Assembly (NCBI GenBank): GCA_038216465.1
Contig: JBBQQC010000001.1
Span: 537,141 to 601,140, forward strand
Length of the DNA: 64,000 nt
From: JACCZX01 sp038216465
GTDB taxonomy: Bacteria > Pseudomonadota > Gammaproteobacteria > Burkholderiales > Burkholderiaceae_F
Direction: 5' to 3'
The notes under the pieces are model-generated. The model searched no databases. It was not told the DNA's origin and was given only the letters and a program-made list of their open reading frames with translations. This document shows positions 1 through 9,320 of the stretch, piece after piece. The stretch's first letter is position 1. The number at the start of each line of letters is the position of its first letter. The translations under genes were made by a program, and so were the position numbers.

Positions 1-1545
1 CGCGAAGGCGGCGGTAACCAGTGGCGCGCGCTGCTTGACGAATACGCGCCGGACGGCAAGAAGTTCGGACTGCGCCACTACAGCGAGTTCGTTTCGTTTC
101 TCCCATACGTGCAGCGCTTTCTGTACGGTGAGAGCCGCGCGCAGAAGGAACGCGCAAACCGGGACGTAGAACCGGGCAGTTCGCCGATACGCGTTTTCCG
201 GCGGCACGACGTCGCGTCGGTGCGAATGGTGACGCACGCGGGCGCTGTACCGATCGTTTTGTCGATCGCGCACATCGATCTCTATTTCTTCTACGACATC
301 GATGTCGTGATGCTGAACGTCGAAGTCTATGGTGACAACCTGGAGCTGTCGCAAGCTCAGGAGTTGTTGTATCGGTTCGGCCGCGCCTACCCGGCCGGCT
401 GGGATGAAAATGGCGATGGACTGCACTGCCTGCGCAGCCTCGAATGGCTGGCGGCGGACGGCGCGGTACTGGCGAAATCGGATTCCGGCGATCGCGGAAA
501 ATTCCTATCGTTTGTCGCAGAGCATCGGTCGCCGCGCATCAGCTCGCATTGGGCGTTTTTGCTGCAGCCGTTGGTGGTTGATCACGCGGATCCGCTGGCC
601 GAGGTTCGGTGCCGACAGATCGAGTACTACCGCATGCCGGTAATGGGCCTGGTCGCGGTCGATACGCCGCGCGAGCTTTCGCGTAACGATTTCATTCGCC
701 TCGGCTTGGTCGTCGGCGCCAGCAGTGCGCAGACGTTGCCTTATTCGGAGCGCCACTTGGCGGATTTTGAGCAGCGCTACTGCTATGACCGCTTCTGGTG
801 CGAGGTCGGCCCATCGCCGAACACACGCTATCTGGCAAGCGGCCAGGCGCTTGTGGTCGTGGGGGACGCGCAATCAAAATATTTCCTGGATGCGGAAAGC
901 GGCGTGCTGGCTCAATTCCGGCACCAACACTTCCTGCTTTTTCTGATCGCCCACTTTCAGCGCGCCGCGCTGTTGATGTTTTCCGATCGCCTGGCGGAAG
1001 CTTTGAAGCGGCTGCACATTGGAGTTGCTGAGTCGGTAAAGCGCTTCAAGCGTGCGATCCGACAGCAATTCGAGATCTTCTTGCGCTTCACGCACCGCTA
1101 CTGGTTTCACGAAGTATCCGAGCAGTCGCAGGTGCGCTCGCTGTTCGAGCTGACCGGCAATCATTTGAAACTCGACGCCCTGTATCAGGAAGTCAAGGAC
1201 GAGATGTACAGCATGGATCAATACCTGGAAAGCGATAGTGTGCGGCGCCAGGCCAACACGGTGCTGCGACTGACTGTGGTCACGACGTTCGGCCTGATCG
1301 GTACCGTTACTACCGGCGTTCTCGGAATGAACCTGATCGGTATGACCGAGGTTCCGGTAATCGACAAGGTCGTCTTTTTCGTGCTGGTACTTGCGCCGAT
1401 AACATTTCTGACGTTCTACACAATCGTCAAATCGCGCCGCTTGTCCGACTTCCTCGACGTGCTTTCCGACGAAAGCGTATCGGCGCGTGCCAAGCTGTTG
1501 GCACTCCTCGACGTCTGGCGCAAGAAAAAACCGCAAGCAGACTAG
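1..1545 (+). CDS. CorA-like divalent cation transporter family protein (5' partial)
   Basis: The reading frame is open to the left edge, so the true start lies outside the window; the visible part encodes 514 residues. A long soluble N-terminal region is followed by a helical segment and two closely spaced C-terminal membrane helices, with the motif GVLGMNLIG at the end of the first. A GMN tripeptide at this place is the selectivity signature of CorA-type Mg2+ channels, which act as inner-membrane pentamers. The residue after GMN is Leu instead of the usual Phe, and the soluble domain is not one I recognise in detail, so the transported ion is unproven. A PepSY gene follows 12 bp downstream on the same strand. 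Confidence 0.7.
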   Translation, partial: REGGGNQWRALLDEYAPDGKKFGLRHYSEFVSFLPYVQRFLYGESRAQKERANRDVEPGSSPIRVFRRHDVASVRMVTHAGAVPIVLSIAHIDLYFFYDIDVVMLNVEVYGDNLELSQAQELLYRFGRAYPAGWDENGDGLHCLRSLEWLAADGAVLAKSDSGDRGKFLSFVAEHRSPRISSHWAFLLQPLVVDHADPLAEVRCRQIEYYRMPVMGLVAVDTPRELSRNDFIRLGLVVGASSAQTLPYSERHLADFEQRYCYDRFWCEVGPSPNTRYLASGQALVVVGDAQSKYFLDAESGVLAQFRHQHFLLFLIAHFQRAALLMFSDRLAEALKRLHIGVAESVKRFKRAIRQQFEIFLRFTHRYWFHEVSEQSQVRSLFELTGNHLKLDALYQEVKDEMYSMDQYLESDSVRRQANTVLRLTVVTTFGLIGTVTTGVLGMNLIGMTEVPVIDKVVFFVLVLAPITFLTFYTIVKSRRLSDFLDVLSDESVSARAKLLALLDVWRKKKPQAD

Positions 1546-1557
1546 ACGTCGGACAAC

Positions 1558-2739
1558 ATGGCGATGCGATCGCGGCCGAAGTGGTTCACGGTTCATCGCT
1601 GGCTGGGGACCTGCATCGGCATATGGTTCGCGCTGGTCGGACTCAGCGGCGCCATCCTGGTTTTTGAAGATCCGATTGATGCATGGCTCAATCCCAGATT
1701 GCTGACCACCGCAGCACGCGGTCAGCAACTGAGCGCACAGACGATCGTCGAGCACGCGGAAGCCGAATACCCGCTGGGTCTGGTCGAGAAGATCAGGTTT
1801 CCGGCCAGTCAGGGCGAGGTCTACCGGCTGACGATGCGTGCGAGGCCTCGGCGCGTCGGCGCCGAGCGCATCGAAGCGATGTTCGATCCGGTTTCAGGCA
1901 TCTACCTCGGATCACGCTCGCTCGAATCGCTCGGGATTGCGCCGCCCGATCTGCTGCGAACGCTATACGAGTTTCATCGCAATGTGCTGCTCGGCAATCC
2001 CGGCTCGAACATCGTCGGCATCGCCGGGCTGCTGCTGCTGACCTCGGCGATCACAGGCATCGTGCTGGCCGCGCCGCGCACACGCGCCGCGCTAAGGCGT
2101 CTGGTGTCGGTCAATCCACGCACGTCGTCGACGCGAATCGCGTTCGACTTTCACCGATCAACCGGCGTCGTATTCGCGCTCACTCTTCTGCTGGCAACAC
2201 TGACCGGTGCCACGCTGGTCTATGTCAACTACGTACGCGACATCGTCAGCTTGTTTTCGAATGTCGCGCCATTTCCGACAATTCCATGGCAACCGCAGAA
2301 TGCCGGCGAGCCGCTGCAGCTCGACCGCGTGATCGCCGATGTTAGGCAGCGTTTTCCGCAGCACACACTGCTCGAAGTGCACGGCTCACCGCGCCAGATG
2401 GCGGGCCATCTGTATTACCTGAAGCGTTCGGGCGACGTCCACCGGCTCGGCGACACCATCGCGTGGATCAATCCACTGAGCGGCGAAATGATGATTGAGC
2501 GCAGTCCGCGTACGCGCACACTCGGCGAAGGCTTCATGCACTGGCTGTTCCCGCTTCACAGCGGCACCGCCTTTGGGACCGCCGGCCAGGTGGCGATGTC
2601 TGCCACCGGCATCGTGCCGTTGCTGCTGGTATTTACGGGCCTCTGGGTCTGGCTGCGGAAGCGCCGCGGCGAACGAATTTCCCGAGAGAAAAAAGTCGCG
2701 CGCTTGCAGCTCGTGCGCTCCAGCACGGTGCAGCCTTAA
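1558..2739 (+). CDS. PepSY-associated transmembrane protein
   Basis: The 393-residue protein starts with a basic segment and a first membrane helix (HRWLGTCIGIWFALVGLSG), then a periplasmic PepSY-like region, a helix pair near residues 140-170, another near 200-225 with the family's FDFHRSTGV motif before it, and a last helix near 345-370. This is the layout of the PepSY_TM family, often annotated as iron-regulated membrane proteins or siderophore-associated reductases. No siderophore receptor is adjacent, so a role in iron acquisition is only family inference. Its TAA stop overlaps the stop of the convergent MFS gene within a shared TTAA. Confidence 0.8.
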   Translation: MAMRSRPKWFTVHRWLGTCIGIWFALVGLSGAILVFEDPIDAWLNPRLLTTAARGQQLSAQTIVEHAEAEYPLGLVEKIRFPASQGEVYRLTMRARPRRVGAERIEAMFDPVSGIYLGSRSLESLGIAPPDLLRTLYEFHRNVLLGNPGSNIVGIAGLLLLTSAITGIVLAAPRTRAALRRLVSVNPRTSSTRIAFDFHRSTGVVFALTLLLATLTGATLVYVNYVRDIVSLFSNVAPFPTIPWQPQNAGEPLQLDRVIADVRQRFPQHTLLEVHGSPRQMAGHLYYLKRSGDVHRLGDTIAWINPLSGEMMIERSPRTRTLGEGFMHWLFPLHSGTAFGTAGQVAMSATGIVPLLLVFTGLWVWLRKRRGERISREKKVARLQLVRSSTVQP

Positions 2740-4088
2740 ATGCCCCTCGGCGCCTGGGGCACCGGCTCAAAATTAACCGCCGGCGAGTCATCCTCGACGC
2801 GCGGCAGGACGCGCGTCGTTCGAATCACGGTCTGGCGCCACGCCAGCGCCGCCAGCACCAGCGCCGTAGCGCCGGCAAACAGCAACGACGAACGCAATCC
2901 GTAATGCTCGCCGAGCCACCCACCGAGCAGCGCGCCAGGTCCGGCGGGCAACAGGATTAACCAGCGCATCGTGCTCGTCATGCGGCCGAGCAGCGGCGCG
3001 GGAGTGACCGCCTGGCGCATTGCCAGGAACGTGATGAAGATCAGCACCGCGCCGACACCGAACATCATCAGCATCGTCGCAAACATCAAGACCCCGGGCG
3101 CCGATGCCGGCGCGATCGCTCCGAGCAGCCAACCTGCTCCGCAGATCGCGATGCCGAGCACCAACGTTGGACCGGGGCCGAGTCGACGCGAGATCCGATT
3201 GCCCACCGTGCTCGATGCGATGGTGCCGACACCCAGTCCGACGAAGCACAAACCGACCGCGCCTTCAGACAACCCCAGAATGCGCGTTGCAAACAGGATC
3301 TGCACCACGAGTGCGGCGTGATGGCACATTTGCCAGACGCCGACGATGCACGCCATCGTCACCAGCAAGCGGTGCTGCGCCACAAAGCGGAGTCCGGCGC
3401 GCATCGCCGGCCAGAACCGCGACGCCGCCAGCTGCGCGCCCTCCTGCACCTGAATGCCGCGCAGGATCGCCGCCGAAATCGCCAGCAGCACTGCGTCCGC
3501 GAGCAGTGCGATCGGCGCTCCCACCAGTTTGATCAGGACGCCCGCCGCGCCCGGGCCGGCGACATCGGCCGACGACGCGGCCAACGCGTTCTTCGCATGG
3601 GCCTCGACCAGCCGCTCGCGCGCGACGACCTGCGTCAGCACGATCTGCGCAGCGCTGCCGGCGATTGTCGCCACGGTGCCGATTGCGAAACCGACGACGT
3701 AGAGCCATATCATCGACAGCCAGCCCAGCCACCACGCAAGCGGCACGCTAGCCACGACCAGCGCCAACAGCGATTCGCCGATCACATACACGGGCAGCTT
3801 CCGCACGCGGTCGAGCCAGACGCCAGCGGGCAGCGAGAACAGAACGAAGGGCACCACCTCCATCGCCGTCAGCAGACCCATCTGCGTCGGCGTGGCGTGC
3901 AGCAGCACCGCTGCCGTCAGCGGCAGCGCAAGCATCGTCACCTGACCTCCGAACGAGCTGATCAGGATCGATGTCCATAGGCGGCGGTACGTGGCGTCGC
4001 GCAGCAGATCGTCGGGCGCGAGCCGAAGTTGCTCGATTGCGAGCGCAACGTAGCGTCGCAGCGACCACGCTGCGAAGTTGGAACTCAT
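2736..4088 (-). CDS. MFS transporter, EntS-like exporter family
   Basis: This 450-residue polytopic protein has about 12 hydrophobic segments and the MFS loop 2-3 motif near residues 88-100 (GVWLDRVRKLP). Its overall pattern, with an N-terminal DLLRDATYRRLW start before helix 1, resembles the enterobactin-exporter-like branch of MFS, which pumps small molecules outward across the inner membrane. The substrate is unknown. A PepSY protein lies convergent downstream, a pairing compatible with siderophore or metal handling but not proof of it. A degraded copy of residues about 49-122 of this gene sits near 16.85-17.0 kb, showing that this segment was duplicated. Confidence 0.85.
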   Translation of the reverse strand: MSSNFAAWSLRRYVALAIEQLRLAPDDLLRDATYRRLWTSILISSFGGQVTMLALPLTAAVLLHATPTQMGLLTAMEVVPFVLFSLPAGVWLDRVRKLPVYVIGESLLALVVASVPLAWWLGWLSMIWLYVVGFAIGTVATIAGSAAQIVLTQVVARERLVEAHAKNALAASSADVAGPGAAGVLIKLVGAPIALLADAVLLAISAAILRGIQVQEGAQLAASRFWPAMRAGLRFVAQHRLLVTMACIVGVWQMCHHAALVVQILFATRILGLSEGAVGLCFVGLGVGTIASSTVGNRISRRLGPGPTLVLGIAICGAGWLLGAIAPASAPGVLMFATMLMMFGVGAVLIFITFLAMRQAVTPAPLLGRMTSTMRWLILLPAGPGALLGGWLGEHYGLRSSLLFAGATALVLAALAWRQTVIRTTRVLPRVEDDSPAVNFEPVPQAPRGI

Positions 4089-4149
4089 GCAAACTATAGT
4101 TGTGTCTGACCCGGCCGAAGCTTAGCGAGTCTGCTGCAAATGAGCACGT

Positions 4150-4812
<663 letters not shown>

Positions 4813-4882
4813 GGCGGTCTGAACATATCTTCGCATGCCCGCCGCTGCAAGACAGGACACCGCTGGAGTTCAAGGAGTACTG

Positions 4883-5836
4883 ATGGAGTTCAAGGAGTAT
4901 TACAAGACGCTCGGAGTCGATCAGACCGCGAGCGCCGATCAGATCAAGAAGGCGTATCGGAAGCTCGCACGCAAATACCATCCGGACGTCAGCAAGGAAG
5001 CCAATGCGTCGGCGCAGATGGCGGAGGTCAATGAGGCGAACGCGGTGCTATCGGATCCAGAGAAGCGCGCCGCATTCGACAAACTCGCGCAGCGCCGCGC
5101 CGCGGGTGGTGAATTTCAACCGCCTCCGGGCTGGGACGCAGGATTCCAGTTCTCGGACGCGGGCGCGACCGGCGGCAACGAAGGTGATTTCAGCGAATTT
5201 TTCAACACGTTGTTCAGCCGTGCCGCGCAGGCGCGTCGCGGCGACGGAGCGCAGGCGCAGATGCGCGGTAGCGATCATCACGCCAAAATTTCGATCGACC
5301 TGGCCGATGCGTATCACGGTGCGACGCGCCCGCTCTCGCTGCGCGAAGCGCGCCTTGATGCGTCAGGCAACGTCGTCAATGCCGAGCGCGTCCTCAACGT
5401 TCAGATTCCGAAAGGCGTCAGGGAAGGGCAAAGCATTCGCCTGCGCGGTCAGGGCAGCCCTGGCTTTAACGGCGGACCGGCCGGCGATTTGTATCTCGAG
5501 ATCGGATTCGAGCCCGACGCGCGCTATCGCATCGATGGACGCGACGTCACGCAGACGCTGCCGGTCGCGCCGTGGGAGGCCGCATTGGGTGCAACCGTCG
5601 AAGTGCCGACGCCATCGGGACGCGTCGAAGTCAATGTACCGCCCGGCTCCAACAACGGCCGCAAGTTGCGGCTCAAAGGACGCGGCGTTCCAGGCCATCC
5701 GCCAGGGGATTTGTATCTGGAAATCGAGCTGGCATTACCTCCGGCCGATACCGAGCAGGCACGCAAGTTGTATCAGACCATGGCGCGCGAGATGTCGTCG
5801 TTTAATCCGCGCGCGCAGATGGGAGCACGGCAATGA
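4883..5836 (+). CDS. cbpA: Curved DNA-binding protein / DnaJ-class co-chaperone
   Basis: This 317-residue J-domain protein has the J domain at residues 1-70 with the HPD tripeptide (RKYHPDVSKEA) that stimulates DnaK ATPase. A linker region follows, then two C-terminal beta domains (NVQIPKGVREGQSIRLRGQG, then VNVPPGSNNGRKLRLKGRG). It has no CXXCXGXG zinc-finger repeats, which separates CbpA from DnaJ. The start at 4883 is preceded by a good AAGGAG at 4872-4877; a longer in-frame start at 4835 would add a non-conserved tail. The stop overlaps the start of the CbpM gene, so the co-chaperone and its modulator are translationally coupled. Known family role: DnaK co-chaperone and nucleoid binding under stress or in stationary phase. 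Confidence 0.93.
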   Translation: MEFKEYYKTLGVDQTASADQIKKAYRKLARKYHPDVSKEANASAQMAEVNEANAVLSDPEKRAAFDKLAQRRAAGGEFQPPPGWDAGFQFSDAGATGGNEGDFSEFFNTLFSRAAQARRGDGAQAQMRGSDHHAKISIDLADAYHGATRPLSLREARLDASGNVVNAERVLNVQIPKGVREGQSIRLRGQGSPGFNGGPAGDLYLEIGFEPDARYRIDGRDVTQTLPVAPWEAALGATVEVPTPSGRVEVNVPPGSNNGRKLRLKGRGVPGHPPGDLYLEIELALPPADTEQARKLYQTMAREMSSFNPRAQMGARQ

Positions 5837-6153
5837 CACAAAGCAACGCAATGGATGCAGTGCTGATCGACGAACACACGTTGGACCTGCGCGAACTCGC
5901 TTCGGCCTGCGCGGTGGACACCGAATGGGTGGTCGAGCGCGTCGAAGCGGGTCTGCTCACCTGTCATTCAACGGCAGGAGAGATGCGATTTGCCAGCACG
6001 CACCTGGTTCGCGCGCGCCGCATGGTGACTACCGAGCGCAGGTTCGACGCCAACCAGGAACTCGCAGCGCTGGTGGCTGACCTGCTGGAGGAGGTCGAGC
6101 AGCTGCGCCGGCAGGTGCAGGCGACGGCCACAGCGCGCGCGACTACCATCTAG
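5833..6153 (+). CDS. cbpM: Chaperone modulatory protein CbpM
   Basis: This 106-residue protein begins with a MerR-like helical domain (DLRELASACAVDTEWVVERV) and ends in a charged helix (DLLEEVEQLRRQVQA). In Escherichia coli CbpM binds the J domain of CbpA and blocks both its DnaK co-chaperone and DNA-binding activity. Size, domain layout and position (4-nt ATGA overlap with cbpA) all match. The overlap argues for a fixed stoichiometry between CbpA and its inhibitor. Confidence 0.88.
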   Translation: MTQSNAMDAVLIDEHTLDLRELASACAVDTEWVVERVEAGLLTCHSTAGEMRFASTHLVRARRMVTTERRFDANQELAALVADLLEEVEQLRRQVQATATARATTI

Positions 6154-6162
6154 TAGCCGCCC

Positions 6163-7095
6163 ATGAAGCCCGAAGCTAAATCCGTCACGGTTCGCGAAGT
6201 CGGTCTGCGCGATGGCCTGCAGAGTATTTCGCGCGTATTGCCGACGGCGCAGAAAATCGAATGGATCCGCGATGCGCACGCCGCGGGTCAGCGCGAGATC
6301 GAAGTCGGCTCGTTCGTTCCGGCTCGACTGCTGCCGCAGCTGGCCGATACCGACCGGTTGGTTGAGTATGCCAAGACGCTGCCCGGATTGTGCGTGTCGG
6401 TACTCGTACCCAATCTGAAAGGCGCGGAGCGCGCGATTGAGTGCGGAGCCGATCTGATGCTGCTGCCGCTATCGGCAAGCCGGGCCCATAGCCTGGCGAA
6501 TCTGCGCAAGGCTCCTGAGGACGTCGTCGCCGAGATCGCTCGCATTCGCGACCTGCGCGACGCAAAGGCATCGAAGTGCCTGATCGAAGTTGGCATCAGC
6601 ACCGCGTTCGGCTGCACCCTGCAGGGCACCGTCGAGCCAGCCGAGGTGTTGCGCTTGTTGCGCGCAGTGCTGGATGCGGGCGTCGATCGGGTCGGGCTGG
6701 CCGACACCGTCGGCTACGCCGACCCTTCGATGGTGCGGGATTTGTTCGAGCAAGCGTTGCCGATCGCCGGCGACCGACTGAACTGCGGACACTTTCACGA
6801 CACGCGCGGACTCGGCCTGGCCAACGTTTACGCCGCGTGGCAGGCCGGCATTACGCGCTTCGATGCATGTCTGGCCGGCATCGGCGGTTGCCCGCACGCG
6901 CCCGGTGCGAGCGGCAATGTATCGACCGAAGATGCTGTGTATCTGTTCGCCAGCATGGGCGTTTCAACCGGACAGGATTTTGATCAGTTGATCGCGCTGC
7001 GCGCCAAGGTCGCGCAATGGTTGGACGGCGAAGCGCTGCACGGTGCGCTGTGGCGCGCCGGACTGCCGAAGACGATGCTCGCCGTGACCGCATGA
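6163..7095 (+). CDS. Hydroxymethylglutaryl-CoA lyase family protein
   Basis: This 310-residue TIM-barrel enzyme of the HMGL/DRE family starts with VREVGLRDGLQS, the metal and substrate-binding motif of HMG-CoA lyases. It carries the barrel signatures LADTVGYADP and GHFHDTRGLGLAN (metal-ligand His-x-His) and the glycine-rich GIGGCPHAPGASGNV segment, which contains the catalytic Cys of the C-terminal loop. The family cleaves 3-hydroxy-3-methylglutaryl-CoA or related 3-hydroxyacyl-CoA esters. The next gene, a CaiB-type CoA transferase, overlaps by 4 nt and a Bug receptor follows. This suggests a small module that imports an organic acid, activates it with CoA and cleaves it; the acid cannot be named from sequence. 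Confidence 0.9.
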   Translation: MKPEAKSVTVREVGLRDGLQSISRVLPTAQKIEWIRDAHAAGQREIEVGSFVPARLLPQLADTDRLVEYAKTLPGLCVSVLVPNLKGAERAIECGADLMLLPLSASRAHSLANLRKAPEDVVAEIARIRDLRDAKASKCLIEVGISTAFGCTLQGTVEPAEVLRLLRAVLDAGVDRVGLADTVGYADPSMVRDLFEQALPIAGDRLNCGHFHDTRGLGLANVYAAWQAGITRFDACLAGIGGCPHAPGASGNVSTEDAVYLFASMGVSTGQDFDQLIALRAKVAQWLDGEALHGALWRAGLPKTMLAVTA

Positions 7096-8291
7096 ACGAC
7101 GGTCAGACGCCGCAGCCACTAAGCGGCCTGCGCGTCGTCGAGTTCACGCACATGGTGATGGGGCCGACGTGCGGCATGGTGCTCGCCGACATGGGCGCTG
7201 AAGTGATCAAGGTCGAACCGATCGACGGCGATCGCACGCGCTTCCTGCTCGGCGCTGGCGCCGGCTTCTTTCCGATGTTCAATCGCAACAAGAAGAGCAT
7301 CGCGATCGATCTGCGCCATGCGGCTGGCGCGCAAACGGCGCGCGAACTCGCCGCCAGCGCCGACGTCGTTCTGGAAAACTTCAAGCCGAACACGATGCAC
7401 AAGTACGGGCTCGACTACGCGTCGCTGGCGAAAACGAATCCGCGCCTGATCTATGTCGGCCACAAGGGGTTTCTGCCCGGCCCGTACGAACATCGAACCG
7501 CGCTCGACGAAGTCGTGCAGATGATGGGCGGCCTCGCGTACATGACCGGCCGGCCGGGTGATCCACTTCGTGCTGGAACTAGTGTTAACGACATCATGGG
7601 TGGCATGTTTGGCGCAATCGGCACGCTTGGCGCGTTGATTCAGCGTGGCATCACCGGCAAGGGGATGGAAGTGCAGTCGGCGCTGTTCGAGAACAACGTA
7701 TTCCTGATGGGCCAGCACATGCTGCAGTACGCGGTGACCGGCAAGCATCCGGCGCCGATGCCGGCGCGCGTCAGCCCATGGGCGATCTACGACGTGTTCA
7801 CCGTCCAGAATGGCGAGCAGATTTTCCTGGCTGCGGTCAGCGATGCGCAGTGGGTGACGTTCTGTGACGCGCTCGGCTATGCCGATCTGAAAGCCGACCC
7901 GACATTGCTTACCAACAATCAGCGCGTGCATCAGCGTCCGACGTTGCTGAAAACGATCAACGACCGCCTTGCGCTTCGAACCGCCGATGAGTTGGCTGCG
8001 ATATTCGAAAAGGTCGGCCTGCCGTTTGCGCCGATTCGCAAGCCCGAAGACTTGTACGACGATCCGCATCTGAAGGCGACCGGCGGTTTGGCGGACATCG
8101 AGCTCCCGGACGGAGAGCGCGCTGGCCAGACGGTAAAGACCACCTTGTTCCCAATCACCTTGGAGGGCAAACGGCTCGGTGTGCGCATGGGTCCGCCAAA
8201 GCTCGGCGAGCACACGCGGCAGCTGCTGCACGATATCGGTTATTCGCAGGAAAAAATCGACTCGCTGCTGGCACAGGCGGCGATTGCCTAG
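7092..8291 (+). CDS. CaiB/BaiF family CoA transferase (class III)
   Basis: This 399-residue protein starts with the class III signature LSGLRVVEFTHMVMGPTCG and LADMGAEVIKVEP. NRNKKSIAIDLR and the ENFKPNTMHKYGLDY segment follow, and the enzyme's catalytic Asp is expected near VNDIMGG. Members move CoA between organic acids through an aspartyl-CoA thioester. The ATG at 7092 overlaps the lyase stop (ATGA); the longer in-frame ATG at 7017 lies inside the lyase gene and is not needed. The partner lyase suggests the product is a branched or hydroxylated dicarboxyl-CoA. Confidence 0.92.
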   Translation: MNDGQTPQPLSGLRVVEFTHMVMGPTCGMVLADMGAEVIKVEPIDGDRTRFLLGAGAGFFPMFNRNKKSIAIDLRHAAGAQTARELAASADVVLENFKPNTMHKYGLDYASLAKTNPRLIYVGHKGFLPGPYEHRTALDEVVQMMGGLAYMTGRPGDPLRAGTSVNDIMGGMFGAIGTLGALIQRGITGKGMEVQSALFENNVFLMGQHMLQYAVTGKHPAPMPARVSPWAIYDVFTVQNGEQIFLAAVSDAQWVTFCDALGYADLKADPTLLTNNQRVHQRPTLLKTINDRLALRTADELAAIFEKVGLPFAPIRKPEDLYDDPHLKATGGLADIELPDGERAGQTVKTTLFPITLEGKRLGVRMGPPKLGEHTRQLLHDIGYSQEKIDSLLAQAAIA

Positions 8292-8309
8292 TTAATACCA
8301 GGAGACACA

Positions 8310-9299
8310 ATGAAAATTGCACATCAAGCATCGAAGCGCCGCACGCTGATTAGGCTCGGTGGAATCGCGCTCGGCACATCGACGTTTTGGCTGAATTTTG
8401 CGTGGAGCCAAACAAAAGTCGTCCGCTTCATCCTGCCGGTAGCAACGGCCTCCGGTGTCGACACGATCACGCGCGCGGCGTCGCCTGCATTGTCGGCGGC
8501 GCTTGGACATCCGGTGGTCATTGATAACCAGCCGGGCGCGGGCGGCATCGTCGGAACGTCGGCGATGATCAAGTCGCCGCCCGACGGCTTCACGTTGAGC
8601 ATCGTCTCCAACAATCACGTGATCTACCCGAGCGTGTACAAGTCGGTGCCGTTCGATCCAATCAACGACATCACACCGATCGCGGTGATCGGCTCGACAC
8701 CAATCGTGTTCGTCGTCAATCCGAAGGTGCCCGCGAAGGATGCGAAGGAGCTGGTCGCCCTACTGAAAGCGAAACCGGGCGGCTACAACTACGGCTCCTC
8801 TGGCAATGGAACGATCCTGCATCTGGCGGCCGAGATGTTCATGGACGAGGCGGGAGTCAAAGCCACGCATGTTCCATACAAGGGAGTCGGGCCGATGCTG
8901 ACTGACCTGATCGGCGGGCAGGTCGAAATGGGCACGCTGTCGCTGCCGTCGATTCAGCAACACCTGAAAAGCGGCGCACTACGTGCGATTGGCACCGGCA
9001 CCGCGGCCCGGATCGCAGCGGCGCCCGACATCCCGACCATGACCGAGCAAGGCATGCCGGGCTACTTGGTCGAAGGATGGTTTGCGGTCATCGGGCCGGC
9101 CAAGATGCCGGCGGCCGAAGTGAAGCGAATCAACGCCGCGTTTGTAACCGCATTCGCAACGCCCGAGGTGCGCGAACAGATGGCCAAGCAAGGCAACACG
9201 ATCAACGTCAGCACGCCGGAGTTCGCCGCGCAATTTTTCCGCCAGGAAATGGCGAAGTACGCGAAGCTCGTCAAGAAGGCCGGGGTCGAGCTGCAGTAG
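8310..9299 (+). CDS. Bug-family tripartite tricarboxylate transporter receptor
   Basis: This 329-residue secreted binding protein has an N-terminal signal with a twin Arg (KRRTLIRLGGIALGTSTF) ending near WSQ, so Tat export is possible. The mature part has the Bug hallmarks FILPVATASGVDTITR, DNQPGAGGIVGT and VPYKGVGPML. Bug/TctC proteins capture carboxylated compounds in the periplasm; most are orphans without a dedicated TctAB permease, and none is present here. An AGGAGA Shine-Dalgarno precedes the ATG. Position after the CoA transferase suggests it captures the acid used by the lyase/transferase pair. Confidence 0.92.
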   Translation: MKIAHQASKRRTLIRLGGIALGTSTFWLNFAWSQTKVVRFILPVATASGVDTITRAASPALSAALGHPVVIDNQPGAGGIVGTSAMIKSPPDGFTLSIVSNNHVIYPSVYKSVPFDPINDITPIAVIGSTPIVFVVNPKVPAKDAKELVALLKAKPGGYNYGSSGNGTILHLAAEMFMDEAGVKATHVPYKGVGPMLTDLIGGQVEMGTLSLPSIQQHLKSGALRAIGTGTAARIAAAPDIPTMTEQGMPGYLVEGWFAVIGPAKMPAAEVKRINAAFVTAFATPEVREQMAKQGNTINVSTPEFAAQFFRQEMAKYAKLVKKAGVELQ

Positions 9300-9320
9300 T
9301 GCACAGTGTGACGGTTGCAC

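Noticed and set aside
874..1755. Long open frame on the minus strand opposite the CorA-like and PepSY genes
   Set aside because: No ribosome binding site and no recognisable protein pattern; the plus-strand genes have clear domain motifs, so this is antisense shadow in GC-rich DNA.
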